From Astragalus membranaceus (lineage: Eukaryota; Streptophyta; Magnoliopsida; Fabales; Fabaceae), in NCBI GenBank assembly GCA_039519185.1, contig CM076847.1, positions 72,203,864 to 72,267,863 on the forward strand: a stretch of 64,000 nucleotides of DNA, in the 5' to 3' direction. The number at the start of each line of letters is the position of its first letter. Positions within the stretch are counted from its first letter, which is position 1. Under the pieces are notes generated by a model that worked only from the letters and a program-made list of their open reading frames with translations, made no database searches and was not told the DNA's origin. Positions 22,797 through 32,230 of this stretch are shown here, in pieces. The position numbers were made by a program, and so were the translations under genes.

Positions 22797-22814
22797 TGGC
22801 GCCGTTGCCGGGGA
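22797..22814 (+). other. Primer-binding site, Asp tRNA (Athila A)
   Basis: TGGCGCCGTTGCCGGGGA, the primer site characteristic of Athila-lineage elements. Confidence 0.95.
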
Positions 22815-22918
22815 TTGTATTTAACTTTTATTGCTCAACAAGAATTAGAACACTAGGTGAAAGAATTCTGCTGTGTTGTTTGTTGTTTTTGTGAGTGAAC
22901 AGGTAAACGTTACAGCGT

Positions 22919-24187
22919 ATGCTTAGTTCGAGTTCAAGCTCTAGTTCAACAGAACCAAGGAGTGGATCTGAGCCTGAATTCTATCCAGAACCTGAAAGAA
23001 CCTTCAGGCGACTAAGGAGACAACAAAGGTTAAGAAGGCAACAACAACAGCAATTTCAGCCACCCACCATGTCTGAGCATGGTACTGGTGGTAGAAGCTC
23101 TAGAGGTGGACGCACTCCAAGAGGAGGAAGGCACTCTGATGCTGGAGGACGTGGTCGTGGACCACAAACTCATACAGAAACCTATGTTGATGATGAACAC
23201 TGGCAGAGACAGCAACTCATCAATGCAGGGCCACAAGACATGGTCAATGACAGAGACAGGCCTATGCGTGATTATGCCGTACTCAATCCTTCCCATTTAC
23301 AAACAGGCATCGCAAGACCACCTATTCATACTGGTCACTTTGAATTCAAGCCAATGATGTTCCAAATGCTGCAGACTGCAGGGCAATTTAGGGGTTTTCC
23401 TCAAGAAGATCCTTATGCACATCTAAGGCAATTTTTGGATGTGTGTAGCAACTTTGTCATCCCTGGAGTCTCAGAAGATGCCTTCCGACTGAAGCTATTT
23501 CCATATTCTCTTAAGGATAAGGCCAAGAATTGGTTGAACTCCTTAGAGCCAAATTCAATTCACACTTGGGATGAGCTAGCTGAGAAATTTCTTGGAAAAT
23601 ACTTCCCTCCCAACAAAAATGCCAAGTTAAGAAATGACATCACTTCCTTCAAACAAAGGGAAGGGGAATCATTATTTGAGGCTTGGGAAAGATGGAAGGA
23701 ATTACTAAGAATGTGCCCACACCATGGCATTCCCGTAGTTATTCAAATAGAGACTTTTTATAATGGACTAGATCAACCTACCAGGCTTATACTTGATGCT
23801 TCATCAGGCGGTGTCATATTAAACATGTCTTTCTCTGAGGCATGCAGACTTATTGAAGACATAGCCACTCACAATGCCCATTGGCCTTCTGATAGATTCA
23901 CTCCCGGAAAGAAGGCTGGTGTCCATGAGATAAGTGAAGTAACTGCCCTTTTTGCTCAGGTTGCTTCTCTGACCAACATGATTAAAAACTTGAGTACCCC
24001 AAACGTGGCAACGTCTGAAACACAGACTGCTGCAGCTATTGAACCAACACCATCTGGGGGAGTAGTGTGTGTATATTGTGAAGGAGGGCATGTCTACGAA
24101 GAGTGTCCACATAACCCTCAGTCTGTAAACTTTGTATCACATAACAAAGGTAACAGTCCCTTCTCCAACTTTTACAATTCAAATTAG
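22919..24187 (+). CDS. gag: Athila A Gag
   Basis: Structural capsid/nucleocapsid protein. The ATG (22919) lies at the right edge of a copy of the dispersed palindrome (22905-22920). The N-terminus is Ser/Arg-rich and the next part Gly/Arg-rich (GGRSSRGGRTPRGGRH). The retrotransposon gag domain follows (MVNDRDRPMRDYAVLNPSHL, QEDPYAHLRQFLDVC, LKLFPYSLKDKAKNWLNSLE, SLFEAWERWKELLRMCPHHG). The zinc knuckle CVYCEGGHVYEEC has CX2CX3HX4C spacing, one short of canonical, as also in Athila B. The frame ends at TAG 24185-24187; pol continues in the same frame. Athila B has TGG (Trp) at the matching codon, so the stop is probably a G-to-A nonsense mutation, though read-through cannot be excluded. Confidence 0.93.
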   Translation: MLSSSSSSSSTEPRSGSEPEFYPEPERTFRRLRRQQRLRRQQQQQFQPPTMSEHGTGGRSSRGGRTPRGGRHSDAGGRGRGPQTHTETYVDDEHWQRQQLINAGPQDMVNDRDRPMRDYAVLNPSHLQTGIARPPIHTGHFEFKPMMFQMLQTAGQFRGFPQEDPYAHLRQFLDVCSNFVIPGVSEDAFRLKLFPYSLKDKAKNWLNSLEPNSIHTWDELAEKFLGKYFPPNKNAKLRNDITSFKQREGESLFEAWERWKELLRMCPHHGIPVVIQIETFYNGLDQPTRLILDASSGGVILNMSFSEACRLIEDIATHNAHWPSDRFTPGKKAGVHEISEVTALFAQVASLTNMIKNLSTPNVATSETQTAAAIEPTPSGGVVCVYCEGGHVYEECPHNPQSVNFVSHNKGNSPFSNFYNSN

Positions 24188-27100
24188 AGAAATCACCCAA
24201 ATTTTAGTTGGAAGAACAACAATTCTTTGAATGCTAGCGATGCTGCTCCTGCAATACCCCCAGGATTTCCCCCTCAACAACAAAAGCAGTATACGCAGAA
24301 TAACAACAACAGCAATTTGGAATCCTTGATGAAAACTTTCATAAGTGATTGTAGGGCAACCTTACAGACCCATGAGTCTTCAATCAAAACTTTGGAGAAC
24401 CAAATTGGACAGATAGCCTCAGCTCTTACTCAAAGACAGAATGGATCTCTTCCATCCACAACTGAAACACCATCTTCATCAAAGTCAAATGGTAAAGATG
24501 TGGTGAATGCACAGGTAAATGCTATCTCATTAAGAAGTGGCACTGAGTATCCAGAACCATCTATGCCTAAGGAATCTGAGGTGCCAGACAAGGAAAAAGA
24601 GAAAAACAAAGGTGGAGAAAAAGAGAAGAATATTCCAGATATTGTGATGTCTAAGCCAGACGTTACAACGTCTAGCTCTGAACCAGGAATCAAGACTGTT
24701 CCTAAGCTTGTACCTGAATATCCTCCTCCACCCTACCCTCAAAGACTAAAGAAAGCTCATGAAGACAAGCAATTCAGCAAGTTCATGGAGATGCTAAAAC
24801 AGCTACACATAAACCTTCCCTTGGTTGAAGCTCTACAACAGATGCCAAACTATGCCAAGTTCCTAAAGGATATCATCACCAAAAGAAGAAGGCTAGGGGA
24901 GTTTGAAACTATTGCTTTAACTGAAGAATGTAGCTTAATCATGCAGAATAAACTCCCTAGAAAACTGAAGGATCCTGGCAGTTTTACTATACCATGCTCC
25001 ATTGGAGATTTTTACCTTGGCAAAGCTTTATGTGACTTGGGGGCAAGTATTAACTTGATGCCCAAGTCCATTTATGAAAAACTTGGTATAGGAACTGCCA
25101 GACCTACTTCTTTAAGTCTTACCTTAGCTGATAAAAGTAGAGTTTACCCTGAGGGCTTATTAGAAGATGTTTTGATTAAGGTTGACAAATTTGTTTTTCC
25201 AGTGGACTTTGTTATTTTAGATTTTGATGCAGATAAGGAAGTTCCTATCATCTTGGGGCGACCATTTCTGGCCACTGGAAGGACACTCATTGATGTGCAG
25301 AAAGGAGAATTAATCATGAGGGTCAATGACCAAGAAGTCAAGTTCAACGTCCTCAACGCACTCAAGTATCCAGAACCTAACACAGAGGAATGTTCCTTTG
25401 TGGTTGCCCTTGACCATGTGATTCAAAAACAATTCAACAAAGATAATGACCACTTGGAAAAGATTCTGGGCAGAGATGAGATTCAAGAGTTGTTATCAGA
25501 AGAAGCTGAACCGTTAAACGTTACAACGTCAACCACAGACGTTGTCACGTCTGATTCCCATGTACCCAGGGCGTGGACAAAGAAGTATGAATCTTTGGGG
25601 CAAGAAGACTCCAATCTCAAGAAGATAGTACCATCCATTGAAGAACCACCCACTCTGGAATTGAAGGTGTTGCCCGATCACCTGAAGTATGCCTTTTTAG
25701 GGGAAAATGATTCTTTACCTGTGATCATTTCTTCTAATCTCTCACAAGAGCAGGAAAGTGATCTCATTAGCACCTTGAAAAGGCACAAGAAAGCCATTGG
25801 TTGGCAAATGGCAGATATCAAGGGTATCAGTCCCACAATCTGTATGCACAGAATTGTCTTAGAAGAGAATGCAAAGAACAGCATTGAAGGACAAAGGCGA
25901 TTGAACCCGATAATGAAAGAGGTGGTCAAGAAGGAAATCATCAAATGGTTAGACTCAGGAATCATTTATCCAATTAGTGATAGCTCATGGGTGAGCCCAG
26001 TTCAATGTGTACCAAAGAAGGGTGGAGTTACTGTGGTGACCAATGACAAAAATGAATTGATTCCAACAAGAACAGTGACTGGATGGAGGATATGTATGGA
26101 CTACAGGAAGCTGAACAAAGCAACCAAGAAGGACCATTTTCCTCTGCCATTTATTGACCAGATGTTGGATAGACTTGCAGGCAAAGAATTCTATTGTTTC
26201 CTTGATGGTTACTCAGGATATAACCAGATAGCTATTGTGCCTGAAGACCAAGAGAAGACCACATTCACTTGTCCTTATGGTACCTTTGCCTTCAGAAGGA
26301 TGCCATTCGGGTTGTGTAATGCACCTGCAACATTCCAGAGGTGTATGATGGCTTTATTCTCAGATTTTATTGAAAAATCCATGGAAGTTTTCATGGATGA
26401 CTTTTCAGTCTATGGAGACTCATACAAGGCATGCTTGGATAACTTAGAAGGAGTCTTAATAAGGTGTGAAGAAACCAACTTAGTACTCAACTGGGAGAAA
26501 TGCCACTTTATGGTTCAAGAGGGAATTGTTTTGGGGCATAAAATTTCAAAGAAAGGGTTGGAGGTGGATAAAGCAAAAATTGATGTTATTGACAAATTAC
26601 CTCCACCTACCACTGTCAAAGGTATTAGAAGTTTCTTAGGGCATGCTGGTTTTTACAGAAGGTTTATCAAGGATTTCTCAAAAAATTCCAAACCTTTGTG
26701 TCTGCTGCTGCAACGTGATAACGTCTTCAACTTTGATGAGCATTGTCATGAAGCCTTCCAGAAATTGAAGACTGCCCTTGTAACAGCTCCTGTGATAGTC
26801 ACTCCTGACTGGTCCAAACCATTTGAATTAATGTGTGATGCAAGTGACTACGCTGTGGGGGCTGTATTGGGTCAAAGGTATGACAAAATTTTTCACTCTA
26901 TATATTATGCTAGTAAAACCTTAGATGATGCCCAATTAAATTATACTGTAACTGAGAAAGAGTTACTGGCTGTTGTATTTGCTTTTGACAAATTTCGATC
27001 ATACTTGGTGGGTGCAAAAGTTATTGTTTTTACTGATCACTCAGCCATCAAGTATTTGATTTCTAAAAAAGATGCAAAGCCACGACTCATTAGATGGGTT

Positions 27101-28612
27101 CTCCTCCTCCAAGAATTTGACTTGGAAATTCATGATAAAAAGGGGGTGGAGAACCAAGTTGCTGATCATCTTTCTAGGCTTGAGAATGTTGATGCAGGTA
27201 CAGGTGCAGAAGAGATAAAAGAAAATTTCCCTGATGAAAAACTGCTGGCAGTAGCCACAGTAGCTGAAGACGTTACCACGTCTATGGCAATTTCTTCAAA
27301 CGTTATAACGTCTGATGCTACTGCACCCTGGTATGCTGACATAGTCAACTTCCTAGTTAGCAAGATTGTTCCTATGGATTTCAACCATCAGCAAAGAAAA
27401 AAGTTCTTCGACACAGTGAAGCACTATTTTTGGGATGAGCCCTATCTGTATAAGATGTGTCAAGATCAGTTGCTTAGGAGATGTCTTGCTAAAAAAGAAC
27501 AACTTCATGTGTTACAACAATGTAATGCATCACCTTATGGAGGACATTTTGGAGGAACCAGAACTGCAGCAAAGGTGTTACAGTCAGGATACTATTGGCC
27601 AACACTCTTCAAAGATGCTCATGAATTAGTGAAAAGCTGTGATAAATGCCAAAGAACTGGAAACATCTCCAACAAGCAAGAAATGCCATTGACAAATATC
27701 CTTGAAGTGGAACTATTTGATGTCTGGGGAATGGACTTCATGGGGCCATTTCCTATGTCTCATGGAAATTTATACATTTTGGTAGCTGTGGATTATGTGT
27801 CAAAATGGGTGGAAGCCATTGCACTGCCCAACAATGAGGCCAAATCAGTCAGCAAATTCCTTAAGCAAAACATCTTCACAAGATTTGGTACTCCAAGAGC
27901 TATAATCAGTGATGAAGGCTCTCACTTCTGTAACAAGCTGATTGAGAACCTATTGGCTAAGTACGGAGTGAAGCACAAGATTGCTACAGCTTATCACCCA
28001 CAGACAAGTGGTCAAGCAGAAATTTCCAACAGAGAAATTAAAAGAATACTTGAGAAAATGGTTGGTCCAAACAGGAAGGATTGGTCCCTGCACCTTGATG
28101 ATGCATTGTGGGCATACAGGACAGCATTTAAGACACCACTGGGTATGTCACCATACAAGTTAGTCTTCGGAAAAGCTTGTCACCTGCCCATTGAACTCCA
28201 ACACAAAGCTCACTGGGCACTGAAGCAACTGAACTTAGATCATTCAAAGGCTGGAGAAGCAAGGCTCCTTCAACTAAATGAGCTAGATGAATTCAGGCAC
28301 ACTGCCTATGAGAATTCAGCAATGTATAAGGAGAAAACCAAGAAGTGGCACGATCAGAAAATTCAGAGAAGGGAGCTAGTAGAGGGACAATCAGTTTTGC
28401 TGTTTAATTCAAGGTTAAAGTTGTTCCCTGGGAAGCTAAAATCAAGATGGTCAGGACCTTTCAAGCTGGTAAAAGTCTATCCTCATGGTGCTGTGGACCT
28501 GTTTGATGAGAAAACTAATTCAATTTTCAAAGTTAATGGCCAAAGAGTGAAGCATTACTATGGAGAACATGTGGACAGGAACAAAACCACAGTGGCTCTC
28601 AACAACCCCTGA
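24188..28612 (+). CDS. pol: Athila A Pol: protease, RT, RNase H, integrase
   Basis: Continuous frame after the TAG at 24185-24187; there is no good ATG near its start (24227 is TTG), consistent with a gag-pol fusion. Order: linker rich in Pro/Lys; protease with DLGAS (near nt 25036); RT with ICMDYRKLNKA and the FMDDFSVYG catalytic box (MDD Asp pair at 26396-26401); RNase H (MCDASDYAVGAVLG); integrase with HHCC zinc site (HFGGTRTAAKVL...CDKCQRTG), Asp in MDFMGPFP, Asp in SDEGSHF and Glu in SGQAEIS. No chromodomain, as expected for Athila. No frameshift or stop within, so enzymatic parts look intact. Several linkers contain dispersed palindrome copies (24658, 25516, 25537, 26711, 27268, 27298). 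Confidence 0.93.
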   Translation, partial: RNHPNFSWKNNNSLNASDAAPAIPPGFPPQQQKQYTQNNNNSNLESLMKTFISDCRATLQTHESSIKTLENQIGQIASALTQRQNGSLPSTTETPSSSKSNGKDVVNAQVNAISLRSGTEYPEPSMPKESEVPDKEKEKNKGGEKEKNIPDIVMSKPDVTTSSSEPGIKTVPKLVPEYPPPPYPQRLKKAHEDKQFSKFMEMLKQLHINLPLVEALQQMPNYAKFLKDIITKRRRLGEFETIALTEECSLIMQNKLPRKLKDPGSFTIPCSIGDFYLGKALCDLGASINLMPKSIYEKLGIGTARPTSLSLTLADKSRVYPEGLLEDVLIKVDKFVFPVDFVILDFDADKEVPIILGRPFLATGRTLIDVQKGELIMRVNDQEVKFNVLNALKYPEPNTEECSFVVALDHVIQKQFNKDNDHLEKILGRDEIQELLSEEAEPLNVTTSTTDVVTSDSHVPRAWTKKYESLGQEDSNLKKIVPSIEEPPTLELKVLPDHLKYAFLGENDSLPVIISSNLSQEQESDLISTLKRHKKAIGWQMADIKGISPTICMHRIVLEENAKNSIEGQRRLNPIMKEVVKKEIIKWLDSGIIYPISDSSWVSPVQCVPKKGGVTVVTNDKNELIPTRTVTGWRICMDYRKLNKATKKDHFPLPFIDQMLDRLAGKEFYCFLDGYSGYNQIAIVPEDQEKTTFTCPYGTFAFRRMPFGLCNAPATFQRCMMALFSDFIEKSMEVFMDDFSVYGDSYKACLDNLEGVLIRCEETNLVLNWEKCHFMVQEGIVLGHKISKKGLEVDKAKIDVIDKLPPPTTVKGIRSFLGHAGFYRRFIKDFSKNSKPLCLLLQRDNVFNFDEHCHEAFQKLKTALVTAPVIVTPDWSKPFELMCDASDYAVGAVLGQRYDKIFHSIYYASKTLDDAQLNYTVTEKELLAVVFAFDKFRSYLVGAKVIVFTDHSAIKYLISKKDAKPRLIRWVLLLQEFDLEIHDKKGVENQVADHLSRLENVDAGTGAEEIKENFPDEKLLAVATVAEDVTTSMAISSNVITSDATAPWYADIVNFLVSKIVPMDFNHQQRKKFFDTVKHYFWDEPYLYKMCQDQLLRRCLAKKEQLHVLQQCNASPYGGHFGGTRTAAKVLQSGYYWPTLFKDAHELVKSCDKCQRTGNISNKQEMPLTNILEVELFDVWGMDFMGPFPMSHGNLYILVAVDYVSKWVEAIALPNNEAKSVSKFLKQNIFTRFGTPRAIISDEGSHFCNKLIENLLAKYGVKHKIATAYHPQTSGQAEISNREIKRILEKMVGPNRKDWSLHLDDALWAYRTAFKTPLGMSPYKLVFGKACHLPIELQHKAHWALKQLNLDHSKAGEARLLQLNELDEFRHTAYENSAMYKEKTKKWHDQKIQRRELVEGQSVLLFNSRLKLFPGKLKSRWSGPFKLVKVYPHGAVDLFDEKTNSIFKVNGQRVKHYYGEHVDRNKTTVALNNP

Positions 28613-28630
28613 ATTCAAAAAAAAGGGGAT

Positions 28631-28678
28631 AGTCTGGCTGAAGACTCTTAAAGCAAGCGCTCTTGGGAGGCAACCCAA
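28631..28678 (+). other. Two stem-loops just after Athila A pol
   Basis: Stem 1: AGTCT (28631-28635), loop GGCTGA, AGACT. Stem 2: TTGGG (28663-28667), loop AGGCAA, CCCAA (28674-28678). Both recur at the same place in Athila B (63716-63764), so they are conserved element features, possibly acting in RNA packaging, processing or ORF3 expression. Confidence 0.75.
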
Positions 28679-29118
28679 TGGTTTTAACTAACCAGAAATT
28701 TTTGTCTTTAAATTTTTTGTTTTGTGCAGGAATGAGAGCTGAAGTAGTATAAACGTTATAACGTCTCTGCGTGTCTAGGATGTTGTCACGTTCGCTGCCA
28801 GGGTAAAGTTTTAAATGAAAAAGAAAAGAAAATGAGTCAAGCAGTTTTCAAACGAAACAATTTTTAATAAAAATGATTTCTTGAGACGTGACTGCCAAAG
28901 TGACCATGACGTCACTTCCAACGGTTACCCCTTTTTCCCAAACCCACGCCACCACCTACTTCTCAACTTCCCATAAAACCTCCCCAATGAACACACACCA
29001 GTTACAATCATCAAAACCACGTTCATACACTTTCAGAAACCGCAATCTTATCCCTTCTCCCAAATCCCAAATCTCAAATCTCAAATCCCCCACTCTCCAG
29101 AAAACTCATTCAATCACC

Positions 29119-29708
29119 ATGACAAAAACCAAGCAAGCTGCAGTAAAATCATCTGGTAAAGGAAAGAATGTCAACCCAAGTTCTTCCTCAGTTCCAATTC
29201 CAGAAATCCCCATTTCGTCAAAGAAGAAAGCCTTGCTGCCAGAAAGGGGATTCAGCTTGGAAAACCCAAATCCTGACTTTGTCGCAACAGTGGCAGCACT
29301 GGGATGGCAGAAATTTGTAGTTCACAGAAAGGAATACATTGCAACTCTGGTGCATGACTTTTATAAAGGAATCGTTGAAAGAACCGATGGAGAACTTTCA
29401 AGCACATCCATCGTTCGAGGTGAAGAAGTCAAATTTGGTGTAAGAGTCATAAATGACTACTTTGGGCTAGGTTACTATGGCAAGGCAGTTGAGGTGAAGC
29501 AAAAGACTTACGGAGTGGCAGAGATGGCTGAAATCAAAGAAAGAATATGTGTTGAAGGAGCTGTTTGGGAGCGAAGAGGCGACCATGGAAATGAATTCAA
29601 AATCTTGAAGAGATACCTGTGTGATGAGGCCAGTGCTTGGTTTCATTTCATTAGGCATTGCTTGATACCCACTTCTCACACTCTCTGGGTTGATAAAGAG
29701 AGGCTGAT
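29119..29708 (+). pseudogene. Athila A ORF3, 5' part (plant-transposon-protein domain)
   Basis: The frame is open from 28888, but ATG 29119 (MTKTKQAAVKSSGKGKNVN) is the more likely start because the upstream residues are low-complexity. After a Ser/Lys-rich leader it has the domain often annotated in plants as putative plant transposon protein (RGFSLENPNPDFVATVAALG, GIVERTDGELSSTSIVRGEE, FGLGYYGKAVEVK, SAWFHFIRHCLIPTSHT). This domain is known mainly from Athila-type elements and its biochemical role is not established. The frame is cut at 29708 by solo LTR E. Its continuation resumes in the same frame at 32231, after the duplicated CTGAT. Confidence 0.85.
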
Positions 29709-32225
29709 TGTAACGCCCTAAAATAATTTAATTTATTAATTAAATTAAGTTATTGGAGGGATGCAAGATTTATTTAAGTGGGATAATTATATATAATTGT
29801 CTTATTGTAGGAGGCGAAAAGAATTAAAAAGAGTGGTGTGAAAAATGGGCCCAAGCCACTTAAGTGACCCAAGCCCATTCCATTTACCCTAAAAACTAAG
29901 AATTAGTGTCATTCCTACAAGGAGAAGAATTCAGCGCAATCTGAGAGAGAAAAAGGGAGGTGGGGCGCGACTTCAAGGCTTAGAGGAGGAGAGGAATTTG
30001 TCTTCATCTTGGCTTAGGTAAGCCTTCCTTAATCCTTTTCCCTTCCATTTATTTTCCTCTTCCATGTGGTAGTCTAAAACCTTCCTTTCTATGTTTCGAT
30101 TTTTGCCCCATAAATTTGATGATGGATGCGAATTGGCTTAAGAGAGGAGGAAGGGGGCTGCTGCGAATTTTTAGTGACCGTGGCTCGTCGGGTTGCGGAG
30201 TTTGCACGTGACGCATAAATCGTGGTTTCGGGCATATAAAATTCGAGGTAAGGGTGAGCGGTTTTCAATTTAATATAATTGAGTAATATGGAGGGTTAGT
30301 GGGTTTGTGGGAGTAGTGAATTTCGCAACTTATATATATATATATATATATCGATAGAAGTAATGAATCGAATTGTTATGTTGATGTGCGAATTACCCAT
30401 GATGCGAGGAGTTGAATAGTTGATGTTTTTATATATATGTTGCTGTTTTTATATATATATGTTGCTGTTGAGCAGAAAATATGTTGCTGTTTTTGTATAT
30501 ATATGTTGCTGTTGAGCAGAAAATATGTTGCTGTTTTTATATATATATGTTGCTGTTGAGCAGAAAATATGTTGCTGTTTTTGTATATATATGTTGCTGT
30601 TGAGCAGAAAATATGTTGCTGTTTTTGTATATATATGTTGCTGTTGGGCAGAAAATATGTTGCTGTTTTTTTTTTTTTATATATATGTTGCTGTTGGGCA
30701 GAAAATGTTGTTGCTGTTTTTATATATATGTGTTGCTGTTGGGCAGAAAATGTTGTTGCTGTTTTATATATATATGTTGCTGTATGCAGAAATTTGGTGT
30801 TGCTGTTTTCTTACAAAAACAATGCTGCTGTTGCAGAATTTATTTGTAGTGCTGTTGCTGTATTTATTTAGTGCTGTTTGCTGTCAATTGTATGTTGTTG
30901 TTGCTGTTTTTTTTTACCAATTAAAATGCTGCTGTGTTGCAAATCAAGGTTGCTGTTTTTGTGAACTGTTTTGCGAAAATAAATGGCTACTTTTTCAGCT
31001 TCAATTTGATGTAAATTTGCTACTGTTTTTGCGAAATAAATAGCCACTGTTTCAATTCCGATTCGATGTAAAAATTGCTACTGTTTTTGCGAAATAAATA
31101 GCCACTGTTTCAGTTTCGATTTGGATGTAAAATTCCCACTGTTTTGCGCAACGATGGTCACTATTTTCAGTTTTGATTTGGAGTCAAAGAAGGTGAGTTT
31201 TTCTTCCACTTGGAAAATGAGATGTTCTTCCCGAATTTAATTGTGTCGCTTCCTAAGTACGAAAGTGAAGGATTATTCCATAATTTTTCAAAATGTAAAG
31301 CGAAATGTTTATTCCATAATTTTAATTACGTTGTTACATTATTTTGAATGTGATTGTTATGAAGAGGTGTGATATTATTATTATGATGACTATGATGAAT
31401 ACACTCTATGAGTGTCTTATGGTGGTGATGATGAGTACTCCGGGTGAGTAAATTTTGGTGATTGCACATGTGTCCATTGTGTCTCATAGCATGTGCATCT
31501 TATGACGAATAGGCTTCGGCCTCTTAGTGACGGTGTGCCCATAGTGGCTTATTTATGACGAGAAAACAGTGACGGTGTGCCCATAGTGGCTTATTATGAC
31601 GAATATGGTACCATCATGCATATGCCCAGGTGTGGGTTGCATCTTCATGCGCATTCATTTTGTTTATAACGGGTGATGTGAATTGTGATTTTGTTTGGTG
31701 TTGTGTGTAACGATGAAGTTGCTTTTAGTGACGATGTTGTGTGATGTGTTGCTCATATTACTCTGCTGTATGCTTAATTATATTTTGTTGAAAGTTCTCA
31801 CCCCTTCTGCTTGGAATGTTGCTCTATTGTGGCAACGCTGCAGGTGACTCTGATTGAAGGACATGCTGCCTTCCTTTTAGCTGTTGAGACGTTCGAGTCG
31901 CTCTCTGATATTGTAACACCTAGGGGGCGGGTTAAAGTTGATGACTTATTTAATTAATTGTTCTAATAATTTTATTGATGTGTGAGACGTGTTTGAGCGA
32001 TTTGGTGAGCTATTATTTCCGCTGTGATGAGATTTAATTTTGAAATTCGATTTTTGAGACGAATGTGTTTTTACACGGATGTTAATGGCGTAGTCGATGA
32101 GATTTACCAATGAAGTTGTGACATTCTTTTCTACTAGTTAAATTATTATTATTATTTTTTTTTTTGAAAACGAAAGCACTCTGATAATGACGTACAAATT
32201 AAAGGGGTAGAAACGGGGTGTTACA
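29709..32225 (+). mobile_element. Element E: chromovirus-type solo LTR (2.5 kb) inside Athila A ORF3
   Basis: Begins TGTAACGCCCTAAAATAA, ends GGGGTGTTACA, with exact 5-bp duplication CTGAT at 29704-29708 and 32226-32230. No primer site, polypurine tract or gag-pol, hence a solo LTR. It contains an AT/GCTGTT tandem array and, near 31490-31610, repeated gtgacggtgtgcccatagtggc blocks. A second internal TGTAACACC-like string near 31914 is within the LTR. Confidence 0.9.
30427..30790 (+). repeat. 44-bp tandem array in solo LTR E
   Basis: The unit is built of gttgctgtttttgtatatat and gttgctgttgagcagaaaat (starts 30483, 30527, 30571, 30615), with shorter decayed units on both sides. The unit has no stop in any plus frame, which creates three overlapping Cys/Leu-rich ORFs that are artefacts. 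Confidence 0.9.
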
Positions 32226-32230
32226 CTGAT

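Noticed and set aside
30525..31043. Cys/Leu-rich plus-strand ORFs that look like repeated membrane peptides
   Set aside because: The 44-bp tandem unit has no stop in any frame, so three frames stay open; the region is a solo LTR.
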